A stretch of 64,000 nt of DNA from Acarospora socialis (GCA_025617375.2 JAMYGW020000001.1:3844001-3908000); one strand, 5' to 3'. Shown: positions 34,372 through 46,237, counted from the stretch's first letter. The notes: a model not told the origin generated them from the sequence alone. Numbers and translations: made by a program.

Positions 34372-36909
34372 ATGGCGGGCAACTCAAAGATTGAAGAGTT
34401 CCCCGACATCAGCTCGAAGCTTACTGCTCCGACCAAGAAGTCCATCTTCGAGCGCCAGAAAGCCGAAGCGGAAGCGAAACGTCAGCGCGAACAAGCGGAA
34501 ACGGCCGCAGTCTACGAGGACTTTGTGAAATCATTTGAAGATCAGGATGAAACTTCGGTGCCTTCTGCAGGTAGTTTGAGACCAGGGGCAGGAGGAGCTT
34601 CGGGCACTCTTGGAGCTGGGCCTGGTTTTGGCGGACCGTCCAAGAGACATTTCACTGGCCCTCCGACGGGTCCAGCTGCTGGGCGTGGATTAGGTGGTTC
34701 TAGAGGTGGAAGTGGACCTGGGAGCCTGGGACCACCACCACCGAGTCTATCACGGAAGAGAGCTCATGATGGGACACAAGCTCCGCACAGAGACGGTACG
34801 CAAGGGCTGTTTGCCTTTGAGAACTCCTCGGTGGCACCAGTGGATGCCGCTACGGCCTTTCAGACCTCGGATGATGAAGACGATAAGGCTGTTGGTGGAC
34901 AGCCGAGAGAAAGGACCGCTCCAAAACCGACACTGCATCTCTCATCATTACCTCCGGGGACTTCACCCGCACTTATCAAATCTCTCTTCTCATCTTCGAT
35001 TACAATAGATGCTGTCCGGATACTGCCTCCATCAGGTGCGGGCACATTTGAACGAAAGTCCTTCTCGGCGATTGTCACTTTGGCGAAAGATACACCGGCG
35101 AACGATATTGAGGCTGCAGTGAACGGCCTTCAGAATAGATATCTGGGCTGGGGCTTTTATTTGTCGTTATCGAGGCATCTGTCTTCAGCCGCTCTCACTG
35201 CAGGAGTGCCGGTGGTGGGCGGGACAATCTCAGCGACCTCATCATTACCCTTTGGCGCAAAGCCTATACCTACCGGACCCGGCGGTGGACTCAACAACCG
35301 CGCGCCGCCCCCAGGATTACACCGCGGTGGCTTTGCTCCGCCGTCTTCGTATGCGCCGATTGGACCGGGACAATTCGGCAGAGGAGCACCTCCTGTGCAG
35401 GTCAATGTCAACCCACCTTCCGATCTTAAGCAGTTGAAGCTCATACACAAGACACTGGAGGCACTCCTGACTCATGGTCCAGAGTTTGAAGCATTGTTAA
35501 TGAGTCGAGCGAATGTCCAAAGAGAAGAAAGGTGGGCTTGGCTGTGGGATCCCAGAAGTGCTGGTGGCGTGTGGTACCGCTGGCGGCTCTGGGAGATCCT
35601 CACAGGTTCACATAATAGCAGTGGGTATGGGCGCAGTCAGAACAGACGCATGCCACAACATGTCTTCGACGGCGGTGCCACATGGCTGGTACCCGAAAAG
35701 GGTCTTCGTTTTGAGTACATCACCAGGCTTGACGAGTTTGTCTCTGATTCGGAGTACGATTCATCCGACGACGAGGACTCCGCCGATGAAGGCGGTCGCC
35801 AGCATCGTCAGCATCTTGGAGGAGCGCCACCATCAGACGTGCAGCCTACCGGCACGGATGCTGATGGCCGGGCTTACCTCAATCCGTTACAGAAGGCTAA
35901 GTTGACACACTTATTGGCAAGACTACCCACAACGAACGCGAAGTTGCGGAAAGGTGACGTAGCACGAGTCACCGCGTTCGCGATCGAGCACGCCGGCGAA
36001 GGCGCCGACGAGGTCGTGGACCTGATCGTCTCCAACATCGAAAACCCTTTCAACTTCACATCCGCCAACGCTGACCGGCCAGAGCCAGATACCTCCGACC
36101 GCGAAGACGACGACCCCGACACGAAAGAGCGCTCCTCCAAAGAAAAGCAAGACACATCCCCCTCCAAACTCATCGCCCTCTATCTCGTCTCCGACATCCT
36201 CTCCTCCTCCTCCACCAGCGGCGTCCGGCACGCCTGGCGCTACCGCCAGATCTTCGAAGCGGCTCTCAAGCACCGGCACGTCTTCGAGCACCTCGGCCGC
36301 CTCGACAAACAAATGCACTGGGGCCGCCTGCGAGCCGAGAAGTGGAAGCGCAGCGTCGGAAGCGTCCTGACGCTCTGGGAGGGATGGTGCGTCTTCCCGC
36401 AGGCCGCGCAGGAGCACTTTGGCGCCGTCTTTGCCAATCCGCCGCTCACGAAAGCCGAGGAGGCCGCGCAGGCGGAGGCGGAGAAGGGCGCGGCACAGGC
36501 GGCGGAGAAGGCGAAGTCGAAGTGGAAAACGGTCGATGTGGAGGCAAGGGTGCAGGAAGGCACGAGGCCGGATTTGAAGGCGGAGGTGGAGGTGGGTGAT
36601 GAGGATATGGATGTTGATGGCGAGCCGATGGTTGAGGAGGACGAGGATGTGGATGGCGAGCCGATGGATGATGATGTCGATGGTGAGCCGATGGAGGAGA
36701 AGGAGGAGCCGACGGACGGTGCTGAACGAAGTAATCTCACCCGTGACACAAGCGATGAGAGGCGTCAGGAGCACGCGGATGGAGGTGCTAAAATCATCAA
36801 GACGGACAGCATTCGTACAAGCGATGTGAGTAAGCCGGCCGAGAGGACTCTGGGAAAACGACGCAGACCGAAAGCGGAGGATATGTTTGCCGATTCGGAC
36901 GAAGACTAG
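34372..36909 (+). CDS. U2 snRNP-associated SURP/CID protein (U2SURP/SR140-like)
   Basis: Splicing factor of the SR140/U2SURP type, associated with the U2 snRNP. A single uninterrupted 845-codon frame, which is unusual among the intron-rich neighbours. The N-terminal SR140-like motif (SIFERQKAEAEAKRQREQAE) is followed by a Gly/Pro-rich linker and an RRM at about residues 186-270 (LHLSSLPPGTSPALIKSLFS ... NRYLGWGFYLSLSRHL). After another Pro/Gly linker, the SURP module runs from about 350 to 405 (LKLIHKTLEALLTHGPEFEA, WLWDPRSAGGVWYRWRLW). A CID-like helical domain runs from about 502 to 690 (LNPLQKAKLTHLLARLPTTN, LIALYLVSDILSSS). The tail is acidic with repeated DVDGEPM units (about 36606-36695) and ends KRRRPKAEDMFADSDED. 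Domain order matches human U2SURP. Confidence 0.92.
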   Translation: MAGNSKIEEFPDISSKLTAPTKKSIFERQKAEAEAKRQREQAETAAVYEDFVKSFEDQDETSVPSAGSLRPGAGGASGTLGAGPGFGGPSKRHFTGPPTGPAAGRGLGGSRGGSGPGSLGPPPPSLSRKRAHDGTQAPHRDGTQGLFAFENSSVAPVDAATAFQTSDDEDDKAVGGQPRERTAPKPTLHLSSLPPGTSPALIKSLFSSSITIDAVRILPPSGAGTFERKSFSAIVTLAKDTPANDIEAAVNGLQNRYLGWGFYLSLSRHLSSAALTAGVPVVGGTISATSSLPFGAKPIPTGPGGGLNNRAPPPGLHRGGFAPPSSYAPIGPGQFGRGAPPVQVNVNPPSDLKQLKLIHKTLEALLTHGPEFEALLMSRANVQREERWAWLWDPRSAGGVWYRWRLWEILTGSHNSSGYGRSQNRRMPQHVFDGGATWLVPEKGLRFEYITRLDEFVSDSEYDSSDDEDSADEGGRQHRQHLGGAPPSDVQPTGTDADGRAYLNPLQKAKLTHLLARLPTTNAKLRKGDVARVTAFAIEHAGEGADEVVDLIVSNIENPFNFTSANADRPEPDTSDREDDDPDTKERSSKEKQDTSPSKLIALYLVSDILSSSSTSGVRHAWRYRQIFEAALKHRHVFEHLGRLDKQMHWGRLRAEKWKRSVGSVLTLWEGWCVFPQAAQEHFGAVFANPPLTKAEEAAQAEAEKGAAQAAEKAKSKWKTVDVEARVQEGTRPDLKAEVEVGDEDMDVDGEPMVEEDEDVDGEPMDDDVDGEPMEEKEEPTDGAERSNLTRDTSDERRQEHADGGAKIIKTDSIRTSDVSKPAERTLGKRRRPKAEDMFADSDED

Positions 36910-37109
36910 TATCGACCTTGCTACGCGGCAATACTCCTCAAGTCAATCATTGTATACCTGAGTAAGAGAGATATCGTGTTCGTGGACGTCCGAATGGTCT
37001 CCTCGCGAGTCCAGATGCTGGCTGCTCTTCTGAAGATGTGATACCTAAACGAATACACTTGCGTTCACTGACCGTATTTCTTCGAGTTCCACAATTGATA
37101 CTTCTCAGC

Positions 37110-38875
37110 TCAACACTCAGCCCGAACTTCCAAGCCCAGCACGCCCTCCAACTCTCCTAACCCCGCAATCCTTCTAACCATCCCCTCCCCGTCTCCAACC
37201 CTCTTATCACCCTCATACTTCCCCTCTCGGTCCAACAACACGCTTCCCCACCCCGCCTCCCTGGCCCCCAGAACATCCTTCTCCATATCATCACCCACAT
37301 GGACCATCTCAATCACCCCCTCACCGTCTCCCGCATCAAAGCCCGTGCGCATAAAAAGATCCCTCGCAGCGTCGAAAATGCCTCGATGCGGTTTTTCGAC
37401 TCCCACGTCGTAGCTCAGGATCGTGAAGGCGATGTCGTACTGGTCTGAGGAGGCGGCGCTGTGCGGTGATAAGGTGAAAGAAGGGGAGCTGTGATCGTGA
37501 CGGAGAGGCGAGACGGAGAGGCCGAGGTTCGAGAGGATGGTGGGGACACGGTCGTCGGAGTTTGTGATTATCCCGACTGTTGTTTTGGAGCGGGGCCTAG
37601 GTGGTTGCGAAAAGGTGGTATGGAAGTTTAGCACCGAGGAAGCTGGTGTTGTTGAAGTTGAGAGGAGGCGTTGTTCGCGGAGAAGGTGAAAGAATGGGAG
37701 GACGTCTGGGTATAGAGAGTAGCCGGCGGAGGTGGTGAAACGGGTTATGAGGGTGGGGACGAGTGAGGGCGGGAGGGTTTGCGAGGGGGCGAGGAGTGGG
37801 GTGAAGGTTGAGTGGATTACCTGCGGGGAATGGGGGTTAGTGAGACGCTCGGGATGATCTTCAAGAAGAGCTCCCGGGGGTTTGAGCGGTGGGCCAGGGG
37901 GATCAATCGTTTGAGTTTCATGAAAGATCGTTCGAGGATTCGAAGGGAGTTAGGGATTGTTTCGAAGGAAAAGACAGTGATCAAACAATCGATCGAACGT
38001 TTGCAAAGGCCATGGCCTTCCGGACACGCGCAGGGATTTGTGAGGAATGAACAGCACAAGTGTCTCAGCCCCCTGGTTACAAGCTCGAGGGCTGGACACT
38101 CATTCGGCTCTGAGTATCTCAGCTACAGAGCCAAGAGATACATGACTGGGTATCAAAGCGGAGGCTGGTAGGCACCTGACTCACCCCGGCGAGGACAAAT
38201 GATATTGTAGAATGGAGTATGCGAGTACAAAATCTGAATACTGTGACAGGATGAAAGAGAGTACGACAGGACATAATTCGATATTAGAGACTACTATCAG
38301 ACAGTTACGCAGCCAGGAGTAAGCATGGTGACATTGCTTCAGAACGTGGCGGGGAGCTAGGGCAATTGCATATAGTATTTTCAGCGTTCATCCCGACAAA
38401 GTCGACGATTGGAAGAAAATGGAGAGTTAGATATCTCTCGAGGTAAGAATAGTGTCGGGAAGCCTCCTAGCTGCCAGGTCAGGGGGTTATTGCAGGCTGT
38501 ATCACCACACCGAGCATGGTTTGGGCGTTGGCCGCATCACGATGTCCAAGAGGGTAACCCTACATGTGCCCACCATTGGCTTGCCAACATGCCCGACGCC
38601 TTTCCATAGTTTGGATGCCTTCTTGACTCCTCTTTGAAGGCTACACCATGGCTAGGTCAACGATTGACTCAGCTGCAGCGGGCTGTGCTATTATGTATTT
38701 GCATACCTGTACGGAATCGAGACTGGACAGCACGTTCAGTGAAGCCAGATAGGCCCAATTGCCTGGCGACTTCGCTGTACTGTTTTGCTATTGGCTCCCG
38801 AGGGGTGAAAAGCGTCCCAAAAGCGTCGAACGTGATCAGTCTTGGTAGGTTCCGTCGAATGGTGTGTCTCTCCAT
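37110..38875 (-). CDS. HAD-superfamily hydrolase, HDHD3/REG-2-like
   Basis: A predicted small-molecule phosphatase of the haloacid dehalogenase superfamily; the substrate is unknown. Exons are 38707-38875, 38564-38640 and 37110-37820, giving 318 aa in frame. Motif I is RLITFDAFGTLF: the nucleophile Asp is present but the second Asp of the usual DxD is Phe, a change also known in REG-2/HDHD3-like members. The cap contains HPNYGKASGM and QWWAHVIHSTFTPLL. Motif II is VGIITNSDDR, the motif III Lys is in VGVEKPHRGIF, and motif IV is VHVGDDMEKDVLGAREAGW. The intron between exons 2 and 3 is 743 nt (37821-38563), about ten times the local norm, yet the join WWAH-VIHSTF is exactly the family sequence. 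The ATG at 38875 is preferred; 38941 is also in frame. Confidence 0.88.
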
Positions 38876-40452
38876 CGCGAGAGGAAGGCTGGGGGGATGG
38901 ATGCTCAAATGCTCGCTCTCGCGAAGCTGGCGCCTTGTCATGTGATAGCCCAACGGGAGGATGTAAGGGTCTACTACTACGAGCCCTACAAATATGTGAA
39001 AACAGTAGACTGAATTGAAATCCACAAGCTGGTATCAAAGTGGATTGGTCAACAGCTTTTACTCGTTCAAAAAAGATGTACAAAGGGTACAAAGTGGTCA
39101 GGAATAGACCATTGCCGGGCAGCCTAGAGGTTCTCGACTTGGGATTTGAGTATAAAGAGAGACCCAATCTCAGTACTAGAAGACTATTCCTGATATCTAT
39201 CTCTATCAAACATACAGCCTTCCTAAGACAACCAGCTCAGGAAGCCCAGTTCAGGGCAATCTACATAAATAAAGTTAACTACAATATCATCATCGATAAT
39301 GGGTGCGGTTTAATATCCTCCTGCTCCAACCTAGTGTATCAAACTCACAGAGTCTTCCTCTAGCTACTGCCACTACCGCTCCAACTACTCCTGATCAGCC
39401 GATCAGAACCATATCAAGGCTCTGCTGGGCGCCAAGGAAGCCAGAGATGGCCGTGTTCGACGCACAACATACACCTACTCCACCATCTAGGTCACGAGAT
39501 GTGCAGATGTTGGCGGAGAGTAGAATGAGACTTCCAAATGGTAGAAAGGTAGCTCTGTGAGTAGCTTGTGGGCTAAGGCGTAGCCAATTCGCTGACAAAA
39601 CACAGATTGGCTCGATGGAGGAAGATGCCACGCAAATTAAGACTATATAGGACATGGCGGAAGTTCACGACATCCAAAGATAATGAACGCAACGCTGAGA
39701 AGTGAGCTCCGCTGTAAGAGCGGAGTTGGTGTCGTTGTGAGGTCGCTCTGGGTAATTAACCGCAGGCGGTACAGAATGGGCCTCTCTCTGACCAGATATT
39801 GATCTTCTAGTGTATGAAAACTCTTGATGAGGACATGTTGCTTTTTGCTGCAGATACAGATCAATTTCATATCAATTTGATACCGTGACTGTTGACGGTT
39901 ATGCGGCCGCCTGGGGGGGGCCGGTGACTTAATCGGTGTCAGGCTCAAGTAACTAACCCGTTCTATACATAATCCCTGCGAACTGGTCTTGCGCTAGATC
40001 CGGGTGCATTAAGGTAAAAGCATCTGCTCCACACGCCACGAGAGAGCTTCCATGAGGTAGCTTCCAGAGCTTTGAGACCTGTTCAACGTGATTGAATCAG
40101 ATGCTTGCTCGACTTGGTCAGTCTGACTGTGAGATTAACGTCCATCGGTTGCCAATTTCTGGTCACCAATTAGCGCAGCAAAGCGTCCAAGTAATTCTCT
40201 CAAATTATTCTCTGGCACCAGCTCAGCATAGCACAGACGCTCATTATTTGTTGGAAACGGCCCTCGCAGAGGTTCACAAAGTTCCCTCTTGATTCTCCAA
40301 GTAGCGAGGTCTCCGAAGAGTTACTTACGTTGTCGGCCATCCCTTTCACGGCTACTGCTCACCATTCATCCGAACACCTAATCGGCTGGCAGCGTGAGTT
40401 TTCTACGCGCTATCCAACTCTATCAGCTTTCGTCCCTTGTTCCGCCTAGACT
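38876..40452. other. gene-poor gap
   Basis: About 1.6 kb without a gene I can support. There is a small perfect hairpin (CTCCGCT / AGCGGAG, 39707-39725) and some AT-rich sequence around 39180-39300. Short frames here lack family resemblance. Decayed transposon sequence is possible but not demonstrable by eye. Confidence 0.45.
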
Positions 40453-42565
40453 ATGCCTTGCTTCAAAGGGCTGGCCGTCAGCATCCACACACCAGACGGA
40501 CCTCTTCCGGAATTCTCCATCCAGAAACAGAGCAAGTTTGCGCGCATCACGTCCTACATCCCCGTACCACCGGCCAAAGTACCTCCGGACTCCCTGACCA
40601 ACAAGCCGGAGCAATCCACCTTTGCTATATCTATAACGCTACTCACGCCCGGCTTAAACGTCCCCTATTCGACACCGAAACCGACTCCAGAGAACCCATA
40701 CCCGCGCCCGAGGGTTGTGGGAGGCCTGCCTGGACATACGGAGGAAAGGGGTCGATATACTGCCCCGATAGGACCTTATATACCACTCACCACATCGCCG
40801 AACGAGACGATCGCCGCGTATATTTACTTCGATGGCCGACACAAGGAGGAGGTCGCTACATTGCTGAGGCGAGGGGAGGAGACGTGGGTGAATTCAAGAT
40901 GGGTGGGAATACCGGAGTCAGAAGGAGGTGGACTAGCCGAGAGGGAATTTCTTTTCAGGGAAGTCGGTTTGGAGCGGTGGCTAAATGGATTGGATCTGAC
41001 CGGCAAAGACGTGGCCGCGACGATCGAGCGAAGAAGACAGAAGATGGAGAAGAGACGGCGGAGGAGGAAAGAAACTCGAGGTAGCGATGACGATGCTGGT
41101 GATTTGGACGTCATCGATCGTGACAGTAAAGAAAGCAAAGGGGTCTTGCGATATGGCGCAGACCAGCAATCTCCATTAGAGAGACTATCCGACGACGATG
41201 GGCTGTTCTCCTCAGATTCCGATGATGACGATGATCCGGTGCCAGAAGCAGCCGGACAGATCAAGGTCGCACTGTTCCGGGTACTAGCTTCAGGAGAAAT
41301 CAAGAGGGGGGAATACTCACCGCAATTCGACGCTCACGATGATGACGAAGATTCCCAAAACGGACGGGGGGCCGAGAACGGAAATGCTGCTAATGGAGAT
41401 GGGGCCGAGGAGGCAGATATAGACCACACGACAAGCTTTGCCAAACCCAAAACCCTCGATCCGAAATCCATCAGTACGCAAACCGTCACAGGTATCGACG
41501 GTCCTGACAAGCCGTATGCTGTGTTTACCTTTCTCTATCGAGGCGAAAGTACGTCTCCGCCCCAAAATGATTCAGATATCTGCTAACCACCCCACAGAGC
41601 AGCTCCAGAAAATGGGCATCTTACCCTCCCCCAAATCCCACGAGAAAACCACCGGCTCAGCCTCAAAGCGGCGTTCCGTGCAAACGGACTTCGCCAACCT
41701 CGCCCCGCTCAAGCCCGGCGGCGTCCTCGGCTTCTCCACCTTCCGCGACAGCACGCCGCGTTCTCCAGGCATCCAGACCCCGGACTCGAAATCCGGGACC
41801 GGCAAGAAAGGCACCAACGGCACCATGGACAGCGACGACGACGACGACGACGCCGACATCGATGACGTGGACAACGACGACTACGTAGTCGGCAAGCTCG
41901 AAGACGTCGACGCCAATCAAGCCAATACCGCTCTCCTCTCGCCCGAGGACGCCAAACGACAAGGCGAGCTCGCGGAAGGCGTCCGTAAGATCAAGGTACG
42001 TTCTCTTCCCTTCCCCTCCTCATCACTCTTCGCCCCCCTCCCCAACCCCACCCATACCATACATATCTAATCGACCACACGGTCCCCGTAGCTCAAACGC
42101 CAACACTCCGCCGAGCCCCTACACTCAACCAACCCCACACACTCGCCCGCGACGCGCAGATCCCCTGCCCAGAGCAACACGCCCACCGGCGACTCGCCGC
42201 CCCGCGACCTGCCGGCTGGCAACAGCACCGGCACCGGCACCGGCACCGGCATCGGCATCGGCACCACCACGCCGCCGGCATTCGGCGCCAGCGCGCCGTT
42301 GGACGCCACGGCCTGGACTGGGCACGGGGCGAAGAAGGCAGACGATGATGTTATCGTCGGCAGTCCGTTGAAGAAGGCGAGGGCTAGTCTGTCGGGGTTG
42401 GACGGGGAGATTATGGGGAGAAGGCTCGGGCTTGGATTGGGGCAGGGGCAGGAATTGGGACTGGGGTTGGGGTTGGGGTTGGGGGTTGTTGGGGGTGGTG
42501 GTGGCAGTGGGAGTGGGAGTGGAAGTGGGGGTGTGAAGAGAGAGGAGGTGGATGAGGAGTTGTAG
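40453..42565 (+). CDS. DUF7918-type fungal protein with low-complexity tail
   Basis: A conserved Pezizomycotina protein of unknown function. Exons are 40453-41548, 41598-41995 and 42092-42565, giving 655 aa in frame. The N-terminal half carries the conserved domain: MPCFKGLAVSIHTPDGPLPE, SKFARITSYIPVPPAKVP, QSTFAISITLLTPG, IAAYIYFDGRHKEEVATLLR, WVNSRWVGIPES and LERWLNGLDLTG. A very basic helix follows (ERRRQKMEKRRRRRKE), then acidic stretches and PYAVFTFLYRGEKQLQKMGI across intron 1. The last exon is built partly from DNA microrepeats: a GGCACC-like hexamer gives alternating Gly-Thr/Ile (42227-42266) and GGGGTT-like repeats give (LG)n (42450-42485), ending Gly/Ser-rich and KREEVDEEL. The domain name is from memory of the pattern. 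Confidence 0.72.
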
Positions 42566-43314
42566 TTGTCGTTGGTGGTGAGTGAGTGACTTGTTGAGAG
42601 CACCGTATGGAAGCCTGCGGGGTGTCGTGTTTTGTTCTGTTCCTTTGTTTCTGCGTGTTGAGTGCGATTGTTGTGTTGAGAGGGGAATGGATTGTACTGA
42701 GTGAGTGGAGAAGGTCTACAGTTCATTTGGTTCGGAAGGGGCGAGGAATGCCCGCCCTGCCCTACCTTACTTGCCTCGTGCCTCGTTTGGTCGAAGCAGA
42801 ACGGATTTTGGTGTGTGTTACCGTACCGTATAAAGACAACCTACTCCATATAGAAGGCTTCCTACCGTTTACAGCCATCAGTTCCAGAACATACACGCAT
42901 CGATGAGACTTATGTGCTATTATTCCTGTGTATTCCAAGACTGAGTGGTCAAATGTTCGATAACAGTTTGGTGTATCTATCTGAAAAGAAAATAGCCTGA
43001 TGAAATGATACAAGAACAGAAGGTTAGAAAGCAAGCCTGCTTGTACTCGTCCGTATAACCTAGCCAGATCCACGCACGCCGTGTTCGCCTCAAGCTAGCT
43101 ATGCACGTACAAGGTACCTCGGATATCTTCCTGCTGCACAGTTCCAGCGCTCTGGACGCACCACGGATTTTGCAGAGAGGTCGTACCGGCTGATAGACCG
43201 AAAATCAAGACTCCCTCGTCTACGCACACTTACAACACCGGACGCTCGGAAGGGAGAATGAGATAAAGAAAAGTAGTAGCTCAGAGCCGTTTGTCCTTCG
43301 AGAGTCAGTATTGC
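42566..43314. other. intergenic between convergent genes
   Basis: About 750 nt of 3' flanks between convergent DUF7918 and DUF7820 genes. No further feature seen. Confidence 0.5.
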
Positions 43315-45573
43315 TCAATCGCTAACCCAGACGCAATGACAGCTGCCCGTCATGCTGTCCTTCTTCTCGAGATTTGCACCACTGCTATCGTCCCACCAAC
43401 TCCTCCTCTTCCTCGGACCTGTGACCGCTTTCTGCTGACCAGGCTCAAGCTCGTTGAGACGAACGATGACCAGCTCGCCGGACGAAGTCGTGACTTGACC
43501 GACGCTGCCATCGTTGAGCACCTGCATCTGCTGGCAGTATGGTCCGACGGCGTGCTCGGCTTGACGGCGCTCTTCGATCTTGACGACTTTGGGGTACGGG
43601 GTTGGTACAGATGATGGGATCTCGCGCTTCCTTGCAGCAGCGGACATGGTGGGTATAGGCGGCCAGGGATTCATGGGTGAAAATGACAGTGGCGTTGTGG
43701 TTGTAGGGAAAGAGCCAGACGTGACAGAGGTAGAGGACGAGTTGAGGCAGCCGCTGGAGCTGTTCTGGGTAACGTAGATAAAGGCTTCGAGCAAGGTATT
43801 GTTCCAGAAGCAAAACCATGGTCGATCGCCAACTTGAGCCGCCTCACCATGATACCATTTTCCAGGACCTCCTCGCTCCTCCGGCTCAGGGCCATCCCTT
43901 GTGGAGCGTTTCGATGCTCCAGACTCCATTCTTCTTTCGGGAACAATGACAAGCTTGTCATAGTACTGCTGAAAAAAGAATGCCGGTCCCCGGTTGATGT
44001 CGGCTCTGTCCAACATCACCATCAGATCATACGGCTCTTTCAAAACAGGTGGTTGCGCTCCGTAACGTAGTGGGCCACCAGATAGAAGGCCGTTCATAAG
44101 CTGCACCTGGTTTCTGCCGTTGCTCAGCGTGGAGATTGCCATGCCTAAGAAACCGCCTAAGCCACAGCTCCATGCGTTGTCTTGGGATGCGTTGGAGAGA
44201 CAGTCATGAGATGCCTGGATGGGAGTGCCGAGTGGAACAACAAAGCTACCAGACGGCAACGCCGGTAGGTTTGTTGGTGGTGATGGTAAGGGTGTGGCGT
44301 CGATCAGTGATGTGGCTGTCACTGTTACAGTAGGTAGTCTAACATAGATGTTAGCGTTCATCTAGAAGAGAATATCTAAGTTGACATACGCCGAGGTTTG
44401 CAACGCTTGAGCTGCAGCTTGCTCGTTTTGCTCCGCCCGTCGGCGACCTATCACGCGACCAATGAGACCACCCAACAAGGCTCCTGCGAATAAAAGCACG
44501 ATCATTATCACGACGACCAGCCATATCGGAAGCTTTCCGTTGCACATCCTCCTTTTACCCTTCTCGGTCCACCTCTCCTTGAAGCTCCCAGACTCATCCG
44601 ATTGATTAGCGGCGCCAGCTGCTGCAACATTGAGCCTAGTGCCACTTGCCTCGGATGTGTTACTCCGCGTTGCCGAAAGAGATGACTGGATGGATTGGAG
44701 AGTGTCCTGTGATAAGTCCGAATTTGGCGGTGAGATGATGGTATTAGTGAGAGCTGGAGGGGTAGGTTTTGGCGCGACACCGTCAGGATATCTGGTATAT
44801 GGTGGCAGTTGTTCTGTGTGTCCATCTGGACCTATGATATCTGCCGCTTCCTCTCCTTCAGGTCCTAAACGCCGTTGGTAGTTTTGGCCTAGACCGGGAA
44901 AGCCAATTGGGATCGAAGGATTTTGGACAACGATCGGGCTAACATCCCCTTCGGGTACGGTATTCTGAGAATACATTCCATAAGGATGCGCGGGTCCATT
45001 CGTTCTGGCATAGCTTCGTTCAGGCATGCCAATCGTCGAGTGTGTCGCGGTACTAGGCGTTCGTGTCATGGCAATATCTTGTGGATACATGCCGTAAGGA
45101 TGACTTGGACCCGTGGCGCCTTGATAAGGACTCTGCGTTCGAGGCATTATGAAAGTGGAAGATGTGCTTAGGGTACGTTGTGGTCCACATGTCATATCGG
45201 AAGCCTCGGAGACTGACATGACGCTCCTTGTCCGCCGAAAGGGTTGTGGTTGAGCCGTATCGTGGCGGAGAGTAAACGACCCTCCCCGACTAATTCGGTG
45301 TGAGCCCTTACTCCGTATTGATGTGTCCAATGATGGTTCTGCTGTCGCGTTGACGGATAGAGATCGCTGTGGGGTGATGTAGGGCTGTGGTGGGGATTCT
45401 TCGGGCCTGCCATGACCCGATGAGGGATCGTAACCATCAGCCACTTCGAACGGTTCCAATGCGAAGTCATCACTGAAGATGTCCGGATTTGAAAGTCGGA
45501 TTGAACTATCTCTCTCGCTCGATTGTCGTCGTGAGGCTGTCGAGGAACGGCGATTCGGGAGGCGCCCGGCCAT
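43315..45573 (-). CDS. DUF7820-type single-pass membrane protein
   Basis: A fungal membrane protein of unknown function, often named glycoprotease family protein in databases without good reason. Exons are 44390-45573 and 43315-44338, giving 735 aa in frame. The N-terminal ~330 residues are a Ser/Pro-rich cytoplasmic-type region with two related units (PSHPYGMYPQD and PAHPYGMYSQN). A basic patch (KGKRRMCNGK) precedes the transmembrane helix LPIWLVVVIMIVLLFAGALLGGLIG, then GRRRAEQNEQAA. The outer domain includes the conserved-looking stretch DNAWSCGLGGFLGMAISTL, VMLDRADINRGPAFFFQQYY and RPWFCFWNNTLLEAFIYV, with several cysteines. The C-terminus is basic (GPRKRRSWWDDSSG). It looks intact. The topology is inferred from the charge pattern. 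No metalloprotease motif is visible. Confidence 0.7.
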
Positions 45574-46237
45574 GCTGAAACTGCCACCTTATCTATCCTC
45601 TTCCATCTACACTCGCGATATCCGTTATCTCAATTCAATGGTGCGAAAGCATTCGAAATTCGGGTTTAGGTACACCACCAGAATATCGAGAAGCGATGGC
45701 GTGAAGGATCCGGGAAGGCGGTTGTGGATTGTCGAAAGATGGAGTGTAGTTGGATGGGTGCGAGACAGAAATAGAATAGAGTGATGAGGTAAGGTGTGGG
45801 AATACGGTAGACTACAGAACCTACTTTGCGCTCCCTCGCTGTCGCTGCCAGGTGGGACTGCTACTTGTTGGGTTTCAAGTATACCACCTTCTAATGCATG
45901 CCTAGAACTGCCTATATCACAGTCAAGTTCAAATATGTGTTCACCGATGGCAGATAGAACCTGGACATCCCTAAATAAGTCTCATCTTATAAAATCAAAA
46001 GCATATCCTGCAACGGATGGCCAGTCATTGTAGATATGGGACATCATACGTATACTGTTGTTCATTTGCTGAGGAGGGATGGTAGCTAAGTGCTATAGCT
46101 ATTGCTACTAAGATTGTGTGAGTAAGCAATAGCGCTGTACGCCGGCCATAAGTATCACAAGACAACTAGATGATCCCACGCCAGAGCAGATCGTTTGAAG
46201 GCGCGTAATGGTGCCGGCATATATCCGCGGGGGGGGC
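45574..46237. other. intergenic
   Basis: About 660 nt between the DUF7820 gene and the SDR gene, including a G-run (GCGGGGGGGGC near 46227-46237) directly at the SDR stop codon. No gene seen. Confidence 0.5.

Noticed and set aside
35923-36774. Antisense open frame of 283 codons inside the U2SURP-like gene
   Set aside because: It is a shadow of GC-rich, codon-biased sense sequence. The predicted protein is Leu/His/Arg repeats with no family resemblance.
38471-38540. C/D-box snoRNA inside the long HAD intron
   Set aside because: GTGATGC and CTGA words are present on the host strand, but the C box is imperfect and there is no terminal stem, so I do not call it.
39040-39363. Possible retroelement fragment in the AT-rich stretch
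   Set aside because: The translated frame shows no reverse transcriptase, integrase or gag motif, so there is not enough to name it.
39707-39725. tRNA or other structured RNA at the CTCCGCT/AGCGGAG hairpin
   Set aside because: A single 7-bp stem without A/B box or cloverleaf context. Hairpins of this size occur by chance.
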